From contig CM049312.1 of assembly GCA_026874595.1 (NCBI GenBank), positions 75,875,429 through 75,939,428 on the forward strand: DNA of 64,000 bases, given 5' to 3'. Positions 15,577 through 28,800 of this stretch are shown piece by piece (position 1 is the first letter of the stretch; each line of letters begins with the position of its first letter). The notes beneath the pieces were generated by a model, which ran no database searches, was not told the DNA's origin, and saw only the letters and a list, made by a program, of their open reading frames with translations. A program made the translations under genes and the position numbers. This stretch comes from Sipunculus nudus (Eukaryota; Annelida; Sipuncula; Golfingiida; Sipunculidae).

Positions 15577-18500
15577 CACACAGAGATGTAATACTACCAC
15601 TTTCTTCATGGACAAACTTTCGTGTTACAGCCTCTTCCATGATCTGTTTCACCTGAAGAAATAAAGCAATTACTGAATAAACTTGATTATAAGTCCAAAA
15701 ATGTATCATGTTTTAACTATTCCAGCATAGACTGTTTCACCTCTAAGCACACCTACATTGGAAAGTGGGGCTCTTTTCTGCATCAGTTGGAGTCAAAATT
15801 TTCCTAATCTCTCAAATTAATATACCCTAATTTGTTATTTCACAAGGAAAGATCTTATACATGAGATTATACAGTATATAATATAACCTGATCTACTTAA
15901 TAGTACTGTCATCATGAAGCAGTGTCATTCATTTATTACTTTCACCATCCAAGTGTTTTAAAATCATATTTACACTGATTTCTATCTGTTGTACTGTTGG
16001 TCTCTTTATTTTTTTGTTTGTAAGAGTAGCTGTATTTTAATTCTGATCTGGATTGAAATATGGATGAGAGATATTGTTTTTGGTTTATTTGTACATTTGT
16101 CATTCCAGCTAATTTAGAGGGTGCACCAATTATTGCTGACATGTGGTAGAATTATTTGGAACTAGAACTCTGCATTCAAGAGAATGCAACTTTGCCATGT
16201 TTAGCTCCCGATGCATTCCTAAAGTTTTGAATGACTGATGGGTTTTGAAAAGAAAGATATTTTTCAATTTTGTAGATGGTCTAAAATAAAACTTTATTTT
16301 AGTACAAATATAAATGAGAAGACTTCATATGCAGGTGTTAAAGGAACTCAGATATTCGGTCAGAAGACAAACAAATATGAGCATAAGTAAAATAGAAAAA
16401 ATATCATGAAGTGAGTATGTAGACACTTTCACAATTTTAAAGAAAATAAGAAGGAATAATATAAAATTTAATATGAATCAATGAAGCTCTTCCATCTTAC
16501 ATGGGTTTTATAACATGCATGACCTAAGGGTCTCACTTTATATTTACTTTATTATCTATGTGAGCTTTTCTGTGACTCAAACGTTCACAAATTATGTGAC
16601 CATTGAACATGTTCATAGCACCAAATGATTTACTGTTCTGAACACTCAAATTTTATATGAAGTTTAACCCATGATAAATGTACCCCTTTTGACGGAATAC
16701 AAAAAAGAGCATCACCAGTCTTAATTCAGAGGCAGACCCACAGAGGATGTAAATCTAATGTAAGTATTAGGGTTGATGATAGATTCTGAATTAAAGGAAC
16801 TTGGGATGCCAAAAGCATGATAGAGATACACCCATGCTTGATCCAATACCATCAGCTGACGTAGGCTGGCTCTTACACATAATGGTTTTCTCCACCCACA
16901 CTGTTCTTTCGCATATTGGTTGCTAGGCAACAGCAACCTCAAACCACAGGATTGCCCGGTCACCTTGAATGCCCAAAGGGATCATGGGGACATTAGATTA
17001 ATGGCTTCATTTTCTGTCTGATGGCTAAAATATGGTTGGGATAAAAAGGTCACATCAATAGTTGCATGACCTGATATAACCCTATTATCTGTTCTTATTT
17101 TTTATGTTTCGATCTCATATCAAGTGCTCTGGTAAGAATGCATAGGGTATTTTTTTTTACCTTTGTCCCACAGATCAATAGCATGCACAGCAACTCACTT
17201 TTCACATCTAACATTCAACGTGTCTTTTTATTTGCCACTTTTTTCCGAGAAATATATATATAGATCAACTTTGTGAGATAATAAAATTTAAACAGTCTTT
17301 GGCAAAATAATTGTGAAAGATCATATCTAATGACTGAAAATTATAATTTTCATTTTAGCATGATCTGGGAAGAAACCTTCAATAACTCTTCAAACCCAAC
17401 AGATAATCATGAATGTTTACAAAAACTTACTTGAAAATTATATTGACAGGCACTAACTGATAACTGAATCAAAGACCCCTCAGCAAATCACAGGCTGAGA
17501 GATATTAACTGTTTATATTTATTTTGGATTTCAGAAAACTTCTAACACTCTTTACATCTACATTACTGGCAATATCATGCTCAGCGTTTGTTGTAGCTTT
17601 ACCACCTTTCTAAAAGACCCTACAAAGAGGGTTTGATCTTTAGCACTCGAAGTAAATATGCAGGAAGTCTAAGTTGAGAGAATCTAGCCAAATGATGGAG
17701 TACTAGGAGCCAACTATGAGTGCACATTATTGAGCCTTTGAGCAGAAAAGGGTGACATTTTTTTCAAGTCAAATTACATGCACAAGAATGTTTTGTGTGA
17801 TATGAATAAACACGACTACCCCATAATCCCTAACTGAACGAGTAGTTGAAGGGTTTTGAGGAGAAACAACCTCTGACAGAAGGATTAACCACTCCCTAAA
17901 ACTCCCTTGATATTTTTCCGCAATTTACTAGAGGTAAACCCATAGTTCGACATGTTTCCTGCGACATACAGGTTTTAGTGTGTATGCAAAATGGCAGCCT
18001 CCATTAACTTTTTCAAGATACTGTTAGAAATAAACCATCAGGATTTGATGAGGGTGACAGGGAAGTGACATGAAGTATTCTGAGGACAATGTTCAGGCAC
18101 GAAAGAGTTTGTGTCAAAGGGATGAGAATTGGCAAAGTTTAGAGTGGAATAACACCTTTTTTGGACCATGCCCAAATCCTCAAATTACAGCAGGATGATT
18201 GATTCGAAACCTAAGCCCTTCACCTCTGGTGTGGGATATACATGTACAAATTTTAACAATGTCCTACCTCTGATGCAGGATGTACATGTACATATTTAAA
18301 CAATGTCCTATCTTCTTGAGGAAAATAAATATTATTTCTAATTAACTTTCAGTGAACTACCTTGATCAATAAGAAGGCCACCTGTAGTGTTCCTAGCATA
18401 AGACCTTGATAGAATGCTGTGGTTCAATTTCACTGAAGGCAGGTGGTGGGTGAGATTGGATACAATCTTCAAACCCATAAAATGCTGTACTTAAAGACTG

Positions 18501-21500
18501 AAAGAGCAATGTACTTATTGAACTGCTTTCTTGCCAGGTGAAAGCAACTACAAACTTTTTACATGGACTGAATCACCATCAATTAGTCCAGTATACTTTT
18601 TTTAAACCTAAATAAAAGCCATGCCTTGTGAGCTTAAATCCAATTATATAGCCTGACTGATTGCCTGCCAACAAAAAGATGACACTCCTTTTACTGGCAC
18701 ATGCAGAGACAACTACACTGCTTACCTTTTGTGAGACTGTTTAATTTTGTCAGTCCTTTGTGAGATATACATTATATAAATAAAAATGTATCAATCATAT
18801 CAACTATAAATCTTTTTTACATAGACAGTAAAACAGATTGCATTTTTGTGTATCAATTTCTTGTTTGTTCTTATGTATACAGTATGCATAAAAGTTAATG
18901 TTTTGAACAAATGTCTAAGCTTAATTCCTAAGGATTATATAACCCACACAATAATTACAAACATAAACAAAGGGATACTTCAGATAAGATATTGTACCTT
19001 CCATGGTCAGCTACCATAATATCCAAGGACCAAAGGCACAACCTGTGATTAAATTGCAGTCAATTAAGGGCATAAACTCACAATGAAAAAAAAAAAATCA
19101 GTTTACAGAACTACCCAATTTGGACTAAGTATTTCAAAAGTACAGGATTGACAAGCACTATGCACTCACACCATATGCTCTTTTTTTCTCAATTTAACTT
19201 ATTGTAAGCAATACACACAGTAGACACTCCATGAATCCACTTGATCAGCTGCTTTTTGGAAATCACTGGGTGGTCTACGACAGCATCAGGTGGAAACTTT
19301 AGATTCAACCCTAGCATATATTCTAATTTTAAAATGTTCTAGAAGGGGTCACTGGGTTCATGACCTGGGCCAAAGAAAATGCAAGAGACAGTTGTATAAC
19401 ATGAATCTATATCATGATCTGATTTTTTACCTTCCTCTTTTACTGCTCTGAACCGATTTTTTATGTATAAAGAAAAGGAATTTTGATGCCAAATGTCAAG
19501 TCAGTAATTTGAGTAAAACTCGAAAGAAGGCGCAGCTTATGGTTCCTGGTCAACAAAGTTCTACTCATTAGGTCACCTGGCCAACCTGGCTTGCACTAAT
19601 TAAGGATCAATAATTAGGGACCAGCTTATTAAGATAAGCAATGCTCAAGCTCAAAAGACAGACACTGCAGGTCATAATCCTAGGTATATAAGTCAAGCTA
19701 TAGATCCATTTGGCAGCCAATCCATATTTGAAGAAAGCTTTGGTTACATGTGATTCTGTTAACACCCCACATGGGGTTGAGAGTTCAGTTAAAATGCTAC
19801 TTTTTATAAAGTAGAACAATAAACTAACTTGTAAACAACACGTGTGACAAGGTGGGTATCAAAATGAACTAGAAGTAAACAATTTTTTTTTTAAATGACC
19901 ATTTATGATTTTGATGATGTTAAAACGTGAACAAAGATAAACATGAGGTTGCATTTACTCATCAATCCTCAACACATCTTTTTTTTATTCAGCTCAGGAT
20001 TCTAAGTTCTTAATTCACAGATTCAGTCACAATGTGGACGGTCCATTGTGTTAAAGCCAAGTTTAGACCAACAGTGTGTCTTGATGTGTGATTGCTGCAT
20101 GGCTTATATGAGACAAGGGATCACTCACTGAATACAAGATAACTCTGTAAACCCACCAGGACTAAATGTAGCTCATCTTGTATTCACTAGCTGATCCCTC
20201 TATTTATTCTCATGAATGCTTCTTCATATTTCTAGCACCTGCTCATGATTTAAATACAGCAGCAGGTTGATTTTTAAAATCTTATTGAGCAATTCCCAAT
20301 AAACACGCAAACTATGAGTAAGCAATCACTGACTGACCAAATGAAGTCCCCCCTCCCCCCCGGACGACATCCCTAGTCACCTATGTTTGGAAAAGGATTG
20401 GGGAGTTCTACAATTTGAAATCAGTGATAGGCTGTTCTTCTGGCAGTTAATGTCTCTACTCCTGCTGTGCTTTACTATATACATACATGAACATACTATT
20501 AGGCATCATCATTGTCCAAAACCCCCAGGACCCCCTATATATAAATCAGTCTAAAGCCCTGTGTCCACTTGTAGGGATGTGGTGTGTGTGCGGTGCGGAT
20601 ACGTATGCGGATATTTTGTGTGTGTGTGTCCATTAGATACGCTTTTCAGTGCGTTTTTAGGTCTTTCACTCTCTTTCACCTCTACAAAACGACACTTTCC
20701 ACACGCGTTTCCGTACCCATGGCTACATGGTACCGTTTTAAAAAAACGTATCTGTTTCCACATGTCGCACGCACTCCGCACGGCATAAGTGGACACACTC
20801 CTTTATTCCATATGCGCGATTTAAAAGGCGTCTGCATCCGCATCGCATAAGTGGACTCGCAGCTTAAAAGTTGTTTTAAAATCATATTAGACCACATATA
20901 GTTTACATTATTTTAAAGCTGATACTGTGATCTTTGTGGTTTACTTGTTTTTGCACTTTTCCTTGATTTCACATGATTTTGTAACAATTCTGATGTATAC
21001 CATCACAAAGATCACTGAATCAGGTTTAACATTATGTATACTTTATGGAGTCTAATATGAATTTAAACCACTTTTGGAGTGATTTTAGACACAGGGACTA
21101 TCATCATCATCATACTGCATATACCTAGATGAAGGTGAGATTATCTCACACATCTGATGATTCTGATTAATTGATGGACATGTCATTACACTGGACCTTC
21201 ATAATATCTCCAATCACCAGAAACTGTGTTATTCCTTCATGTAAATGCCCCATATATGTGGGTCTATTACAGTTTAATAAGCAATTGGAGTCTATCTATT
21301 AGTCACATATGCTTCTGTAATGATCACATATGTAAGATATAGTTGTAATTTTTCTTGCTGTGGGATGAATTAATGTGCAAATGTAAATAAATATGTTATT
21401 GTAATCAACTGACCATTAATTGAATAGTAGGTCATGTGTGGAGTTAATTTACTACGTTTCTTTATTGCCTAAAATTATATAAAATTGACAAATTTTGTCT

Positions 21501-24332
21501 GGATAACAAATTTAAAATTACAATTTAAAACATGAAAGAGAAATTGCATGAGAAAATGAATACACATTTTTTGGGATATTGTTATGCAGGTCAACACAAG
21601 CCCAGTAAAAGTGGCTTGCTCTCCCTATTAAGTAATATTACAATTCTTTTTCTCATTTGTTATGTCCCTCTCTTGCATCAAACTCAATTTTGAAACAAAC
21701 AAAAAATAAAAAGTTTGTCTAACAGTTAAAGTAAACAATTTCAGTTATACCACTTCCAGCTACCACTAGCCAACAGGTGGGGCACATTGATTGGCCTGTG
21801 TTAATGAATGTTTATGCCAGGCAGGTTTCCAGGGAAGTGATGAACAGAGAACCTGTCAATACTGAACAATAACGAGTTGCATGCCTGTTACAGAGGCAGC
21901 AGGGGATGCTTTATATGGAAGAAATGTCAGGAAAAGTGTGGATTCTCATTAACAGCAATCAGGCTCTCAGCAGGTGACAAGTCACTGCACTTCTGTATCT
22001 TAATTAGCCAATACCAGTGAATAAGATCAATTAACATACACTGTGTCAAAGAACAGATTCATTAACCCCTACCTTAACTATTTAAAAGAAAAGGGGCAAA
22101 TCACCTATATTTACTGGCTCGGAAAACAAATATAATAATAGATTTTTTAAAAATTTATATTGGTAAAATACATAAATAATCAACAGCATACATTTTCACT
22201 TGGTTATAAACATCCTTGTACATTCATTTATTAATCTATAATATTACATTTCACCAAATTTGAATAATATTTTTACATTGTATTTTCAGTATAAAGTTAG
22301 CAGGACATGAGCATTCAGGTATGTGACATATTAAATGTTAAATATGACATGAAATATGATATATATAGAGTGACATGAATCAAACTGACAAAAGGAATAT
22401 GTTTAACCCTTCACTCCGTTATTTTGAATTACATTTAATGATAGTATAAAAGGTACTGTTACCTTTCATGGTTTTCCTTGTATCTATCATCAGAGAAATG
22501 AACAAAATACCAATGGAAATAACAAATCTATGTGGCACTGAAAGTCACAAGGTGCCAGGCAATAATGGCAAAACTAAAAGTGACAGAAGTATTTTTAATG
22601 ACGATAGATATATATCATGTAAGTAACATCTATTGTACAAAAAAGTTCTAATCAAAAAGCAAGAAATTTTTCATCCCCATACATAAGGTAAATACAGATA
22701 TACTAATAGCAATTATAATCAACGTCCCTTCAACTCCTGACCATCAGATTTTCATTATAATAAACAAAACATCAGCACCTTTTCTGGGCTCCCATATTTC
22801 TGTGAAAAATGTGGTTGCCTCAAGCGTTTACTTAATTACCAAAGATATTGGATAAAAGATGCTAGACAGCCTACATATAAAATTTTAATGACTTTTCAGG
22901 ACTTGAGAACTCTGCCAAATTGATAATTTTTAATGAAATTTCAATGCCTATTAAGTGTGTTGGAAAACAATTCAATTCACACTTAATAATTATTTATAAC
23001 AATACATTTCCTTGTAAAGTAAGTTCATACAAAATTAAATGAGAGAGATTAAGCAACATTCATGATACTTGCAAACTGGCATCTGGAAAATTATCTCAAC
23101 ATCATATCAAAATACATATTACCTGTTATTCCAGTACATTTTGTCCTTTTTTAATTATAAATTCTGTATTGCTATAGATGCTCATGATGTGTTGAAATTA
23201 ACATTTATTCATCAGACAGCTGACTTAATTTCACCTGAGATTTAAATTCTAATTCAATTTCAATTCATTTTATTCATGTCTATTTGATTCAGACCCATTA
23301 AGTTTTTCTTACGATTCCAAAATTTCAATTTTCAACTGACCCAGCCTCTGCTATGATTGCTATCAGCACAGTCTTTCTCTAGTTTGTTTATCAGTGTTAT
23401 ATCTCTAGCACAAAAGTTCATCCTATCATACCAGTAGATTATGTAAACCTCATTGGTGGTTTCACATTTGCCACAAGGGGTGGTTCAACATCTTCTCAGC
23501 TGCTTGAAAAAGCGCTGACTTTTGAGTCATGTTTAATATTAATCTCTGTAAAGTATTTTGGTCTATTCTCTGCACATACAGTTACTATGCTAACACTGCA
23601 TTATTAGTGTTGAGAGGGGGTTAAACATGTAATGTAAGGACACACATGTGGGCATACTTTCATGACATTTTTATATCTTTATATTCTCCACTCTCCAGTG
23701 ATCTCAAATAAATCTGTATGTGCCAGGTCCAGATCGACAAATTCAGCATAATCCCAATAGAAAGCCATTTATTAACCTCACTGGCGTTTACTGGGTCTAC
23801 ACTGTGTGCCAAAGATAGGCCATCCAGTGTCCACCAGGCTGAGTCCTGTTTGTAATATAATGTCTCCTGCACTCTATCTGTCACTTCAACGCGTGGGAGG
23901 CAGTGTGGCCCCTCCCACTTTTACCACACCGCACGTTGGGCCAACTAAGTCAATTTTATGTTTCTGTATTAACATAATCTCAGTTATACGTCAATTACTG
24001 AACAAATCCATGCTTAAGTAAGCTAAATAAGATAGGTTCACATGTATTCTGAGAAGTTTTCATGTCCTGCATTTGATATGACCACATGGATTGGGCCCAG
24101 CATAAGCTAATTTAGTAATTATGTGGGATAAAATCGGCGATTTGATGGATTAGAAAACATGTTCATACCTCTTTCTTTACGGTTTTCAGTAGTCGTTCTC
24201 GCATCTCTGTGTCTGAAATAGAAGATAAATAAAAGGTTAACATTACTGGGTTGTCATTTCAAAGAACTGTTCATACATGGGCTAAATCAGTGCCAACTGA
24301 TGGTCTCACGTACCTGTTCCCGGCGAAGCCAT
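15577..24332 (-). CDS. SGSM1/SGSM2-like RUN-TBC protein, 5' part only (coding exons 1-3)
   Basis: Three minus-strand exons join in phase: 24314-24332 (ATG), 24169-24212 and 15577-15652, each with consensus GT donor and AG acceptor. They encode [20 protein letters not shown] followed by [20 protein letters not shown] and SITSLC. The block [16 protein letters not shown] followed by a serine-rich stretch and LC is the N-terminus of the small G protein signalling modulators SGSM1/SGSM2, just before the RUN domain. Known family role: RUN domain binding Rap/Rab GTPases plus a C-terminal TBC Rab-GAP domain, acting on Golgi and endosomal traffic. The RUN and TBC domains are not in the window: no exon encoding the expected next residues (AVEACLLH-like) is visible between 1 and 15576, so intron 3 exceeds 15.5 kb. 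Intron 2 is about 8.5 kb. I cannot tell SGSM1 from SGSM2 with 46 residues. Confidence 0.88.
18222..18309 (+). repeat. Diverged 44-bp tandem duplication
   Basis: Copies 18222-18265 and 18266-18309 share ACCTCTG, GGAT-TACATGTACA and AACAATGTCCT with a few substitutions. In SGSM intron 2. Confidence 0.75.
20117..20198. repeat. 24-bp inverted repeat (hairpin)
   Basis: GGGATCACTCACTGAATACA (20117) pairs with TGTATTCACTAGCTGATCCC (ending 20198), 21 of 24 bp, loop 34 bp. Weaker pairing continues outward, so it may be the core of a decayed palindromic element (about 20,050-20,350). Confidence 0.65.
20552..20867. mobile_element. MITE with GTCCACTT-type terminal repeats
   Basis: Left AAAGCCCTGTGTCCACTTGT and the complement of the right end AAGCTGCGAGTCCACTTATG match. 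Both ends continue into CpG-rich GGTGCGGATACG / GATGCGGATGC. An internal CATAAGTGGACAC lies near 20,784. 316 bp, in SGSM intron 2. A weakly similar stretch is at 46,676-46,830. Confidence 0.75.
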
Positions 24333-24776
24333 ATTGTCTTGTTTATCTGAATCCGGAAATTGGACCATCACACTTGGTATAAATGCGCTATAAGAACAAA
24401 TACTGCTGGAGAAAAAAATATCTTCCCAGTAGTAAGCACAAATCTGAATTGAAAGAAACAACTACAGCTGATTCGCACGACAGACCTGCGTCGCCCCCGT
24501 CCGTACACTAAAATGACCGCAGTATATGTCTCTACACTGTATGTTTACTATCATATGTAAATTTATGCTAATAGTATTCGTGCGCACAGTGCAAAAGTGC
24601 TCCATTTGCCCACAAGTTTAACGACAATGCTCAGAAAAATAGAAGCATTTAACTTTCATATTTGAGTTAAATAATAAAATGCGAAAATAGATAAAAAAAC
24701 ATGCAAATAAGCCACATTTATTTCAAATGGCTGATAATCGATAAAAATAAGTCCGCAGAGAGAGAGTATAAGGTTA

Positions 24777-25808
24777 TTACTAATACGCGTGCACGCATGC
24801 GTTTTGCACGCAGATTTCCACTGTTCCACGTTTTAAACACTGACAAATTAATTATTCTTCATTAATATTAATTTGTACCTTATTTTTAAAAGTTAACAAG
24901 ATTCAACTATTTTATGTTTTTCATAGTTTTTTTTTACTTTTACACCAACAACTTGTTGTGTCTCACGATTTTAATTTGGTTATTCTGCAATTTTATTTCT
25001 AGACTACTAATATTTTGTTTCAATTGACAAACAGTGCTCTTCAAATTGATTTCTCTATGTGGTAAATACCACATAAAACTGTATTGAACTTGTACTTATA
25101 TTAATTTATGATTATAAAAATAATATACGTCATCCGCATGGAAGTCACGGTGTATATATATTTTTTCCTTTCTTTTTCAAATGTTATCATTAAATTTTAG
25201 TTACGCTCTATGTACATATCAGACAATTTCTTCAAGTAACGTTTAATTTCATATATTGTTATGTCTAGCATCAAGAATAAGAGAATTACTGAATTATTTT
25301 ATAATTCTCAGACTCTTGATGCTGGATATAACAAATTAAATATATACAATTTATGAAAATAAACGGTGATATTGTGGGCAAGGGTGCCCCTGCCTCATAA
25401 ATGTTGTATATTCCATTTATGTATATTACTCACATAAGCACTGCGGGAACGGGACTGGACTAACTGAAGGAAGAAAAAAAATGTTGCTTTAAAACACAGA
25501 TGACAAATTAAACTATTTAATGCTTCAGAGGAAACAGTCTCAGAAGTATTTTGTTATAGGCCTAATATAGGGTCCATGCGGACACACATCTCGGTGTCAG
25601 CCAAACCACTGGGTTTGTAGTTGAATTACTGACATTAAGTCCCTGACCATGAGATTCTGATAAAACCAACACAATATTTAGGTTGAATTTTGCAAGATAA
25701 ATGTTCATTAATACATCGTCCGCACCTAGGAACGCACGCGTTTTAGCGTAATCGTAAGATGGAAATTTGCGTGCACGCATACACGCATCCATGCACGCGT
25801 TTTAGTAA
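24777..25808. mobile_element. 1.03 kb terminal-inverted-repeat element in the SGSM/VPS33A promoter interval
   Basis: The left end TTACTAATACGCGTGCAC (24777) and the reverse complement of the right end TTACTAAAACGCGTGCAT (ending 25808) match, and both continue through CpG-rich GCATGCG/TGCACGC to ATTTCCA, giving terminal repeats of about 45 bp. The interior is AT-rich with no transposase frame, so it is non-autonomous. No clean target duplication is visible. The right end is 30 bp from the VPS33A ATG, and the left end is 445 bp upstream of the SGSM ATG. A palindromic hairpin at 25242-25344 is nested inside. Confidence 0.75.
25242..25344. repeat. Nested hairpin with CTAGCATCAAGA / TCTTGATGCTGG arms
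   Basis: The left arm (25242-25288) and the right arm (25302-25344) pair over more than 30 bp with a few mismatches and a loop of about 12 bases. The size is like a pre-miRNA or a tiny MITE. It sits inside the larger inverted-repeat element. Confidence 0.6.
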
Positions 25809-25822
25809 CAAACCAGAGTATT

Positions 25823-25837
25823 ATGGTCCCGCAGTAG
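25823..25837 (+). promoter_or_regulatory. Minimal uORF (MVPQ) abutting the VPS33A start
   Basis: ATGGTCCCGCAGTAG encodes four residues and stops directly against the first VPS33A ATG (25838): TAG and ATG are adjacent. If the transcription start lies upstream, this uORF would make translation depend on reinitiation or leaky scanning to 25838/25844. Confidence 0.5.
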
Positions 25838-28800
25838 ATGGCCATGGCTTCCCATCTGAACAGCGGGCGGATAAATGTGTCCATTTTAAGGGAATCTTAC
25901 AGAAGAGAACTGCTTGACTGTATCGACAAGTGCGTCGGTACAAAGGTATAACTTGATTTTAAGCCATCAGAGAATAATCTCCTGTCAACCGTCAGAATTT
26001 CGACAATTTTACCCAGTTAATGATACCCGCATCCGTCTGCTCTCGCCGGTGGCGTCTCCAGTCACCTGTCACGGGGGTTTATGGCCCCGCCCCCTTTCTA
26101 CTCTGTTTCAGTACCATATGAAATCTGGCTGTCAGGCTTTCAGAAAATCACACTTCTACTTAAAAATACATATTTCATATATCATTGCATTGTATTATCA
26201 CATAAGTAGATTGCTACCATTTCCATGTGCAAATTGAATATTTCCTGGTTAAATATTAACTTACAACTAATAAAAGATAAAGAATAATTAATGGCTTCCT
26301 CAAATAGTACATGTATGTGTACATTGCTCTTTTTTAGGTCTTATAAGCAGACAACCCATGAAGACAATTTTTGTATTATACCTCTGTCAGACAGGGAGGT
26401 ATTGCTCAGTGGTAATATTTGGCTGGTTTGTAGTCGTACTGAGTATTGTTATCTCCAATCAAGAAGAAATTTTACATTTGGTTAAAGATTATGGTTACAC
26501 CAAAGGATCAACCCTTTAACTTTTTATTTTGGATGGTTCACCATAATGCAGGGTTCATATGGGTCCTTTAAAACCATGAAATTCCAGGAATTTAAACCTG
26601 CAGAATTTAAGTACATAAATATCTATAATTTTCAGGAAAAATTACCAGAAGTCCATAAAACTCCTCAATAGTTTGTCTGTGTGCACTTCTGTCTTTTACA
26701 TGTGAAAGATGAATACAGTTATTTGAAAAGTTAACGGTCGGACTGTATATGGCTGCATATGTTGCAGTCTTGCAGTCTGCCGAAAGTTTCAAATAATAGC
26801 CTATTCCCTAGGTGCACCAGTGCCACAAGAGCAGTAATTTATTATTTCCCTCTGCTGTACACTTTCCCAAAATCATGTAACCTCTGCAGTGTCTGCATGT
26901 TGGCGGATATATATACGCATTAAGTTAATGCCATTAACTTTTTTTTGGGAACTGAAAGTATTGCCATGCCAACAACCCTACTGCGTGTCTGTTGACAGTG
27001 CAATAAAGTAGCAGAAATTCCGGAAACTATGACTTAAAAATGAAAAATTTTGATCCTAAAATATCAATTGTCTTTTTTTTCAGTTTCATGTATGCTATGC
27101 AGGTTCATATAAGTTCTTATATCAATATTGACAGCACTTTTACGTTAAAAAATTAATTATTTTGCTTGACTCACAGCAGGATAACAGGGCTCATACCATT
27201 AAAAGGTGCCTGAAAGTGTGTTAGATATGTATTTGGAAACTTGCTTGAAAATTAAGTTGAAATGAATAATTGTGTTTCAGTTTGGTGTACAGAATGTACA
27301 TACGACTGACTTGCATTTTCTGGAACTCTGATTTAGGCTCATCCTGCATCTGTTGGCATAATGATGAGCTGAATTGTTCCAGGAATGACATTGAATGGGA
27401 TTTGACACAAGTTTTGAAATTTGGTCCCCTTAGAAGTTCATAAATTTGCTTATTTAAGTCGGCAGTCTTGTGAAATATTAAGTTGACAAATTTGCCTCCA
27501 TTGACCTTTGATCCAGCCGGCTCTAGGACAACTACCCCCCTCCCCCCCCAGACAATTACCCCCTGGACAATTATCCCGGTACAACTACCCCCCGGACAAC
27601 TACCCCCCAGACAACTACCCCCCATGGTACGATAACACTTTTAAATTACACATTGTACAAACTAAAAGTAAAATATTTTGATTGTAAGTGAAACAAATAC
27701 CGGTGATAATATATTTCAAACCAAGCATAGGTACATACATCATGTGTATTGTAAAAATAGAAAAAAAAATCCATTACATCAAGTTTTCAGTAGCTGATAA
27801 CTAGTTCTAGCAATGCCTCTCAGATGATTGTATTGTGTATTTTAAAAAATTGCGGGTTTCTTCAGTGCATGGTGTACCCTTCCTACCTTATACTGCTCAA
27901 ATCAAGTCAAGACTAATTGAGTAAGTTTGGTCACATAACTATGACCTCATAATCAACCACTCGCAAGCTTACAATAGAATTCCATTCAAAAAGGGAATAC
28001 CATTCATTCTAATTGATTCTAACCAGTCATAATAAGTAATATCATAATAAGTAATAGCATGATATTATTATCCAAGTAATTTTCTTTTTATTTTTTGTTT
28101 GCAATTAACTTTATTTATTTCTTTGGCATTCTGTGCTACTCATTAGCAACACAGAATATATTTAAAAGTATAACATGTACTTTTAATGTGTAATTTATAC
28201 CATGGGGGTAATTGTCCAGGGGGTAGTTGTCCGGGGGGTAATTGTACCGGGGCGGGTAATTGTCGGGGGGGGGGGGGTTATCGTCCAGGGGGTAGTTGTC
28301 CTGTTGCCGATCCAGCCATGCATGAAATTGATGAACCATGACACAACATTTTTTGTAAAGCACACAGCAAGCTTTGATTAGGATCCTTGTACAGGTGTGG
28401 TCCAAGGTTCCCATTTATTATTTTGGAATCAACTGTAGACCTAGAGTGCATTAAATGCATCCACATTTGTGCTTATTACACAGTACCACTGTTATTTGTT
28501 TGAAAGCTATATATATGTTTACTGTAAAACAACTTATATTTACGAAAATGGGTTCACTAAATTGAAAGGATAGGCTACATAATACAAACTTTTTAGTTCA
28601 AACCCCTTATAAACCTTAAGTTAACCATCAAGCTTTATATATGTTAGGGTTGATATGATGTCAGTGGTGTAATACTTAAATCCTGTCATGGCTCAAAATT
28701 GTCTTCCTTTTCCCTTTGTTTTTTTTTCATGTAACACTGTCAATATATCAATATATTTTCTATAATTAGTACAATTAGTAATCAGACATTGAACCCCCAT

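Larger units (their letters stand above)
15653..24168 (-). other. SGSM intron 2 (about 8.5 kb)
   Basis: Bounded by donor GTATG at 24168 and acceptor CTTCAG at 15653-15658 on the minus strand. Apart from the hairpin at 20117, the MITE at 20552 and the 44-bp duplication at 18222, I see no gene or recognisable element. Confidence 0.7.

Noticed and set aside
20551-20897. Several overlapping frames on both strands
   Set aside because: All lie inside the CpG-rich MITE and show no protein family signal.
27221-27625. 134-codon minus-strand frame with GGSCxGGS repeats
   Set aside because: The repetitive N-terminus comes from the C/G-run units of the inverted-repeat element.
28136-28414. Frame with PPPDNYPP repeats
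   Set aside because: Translation of the same G-run arm on the other strand; not a proline-rich protein.
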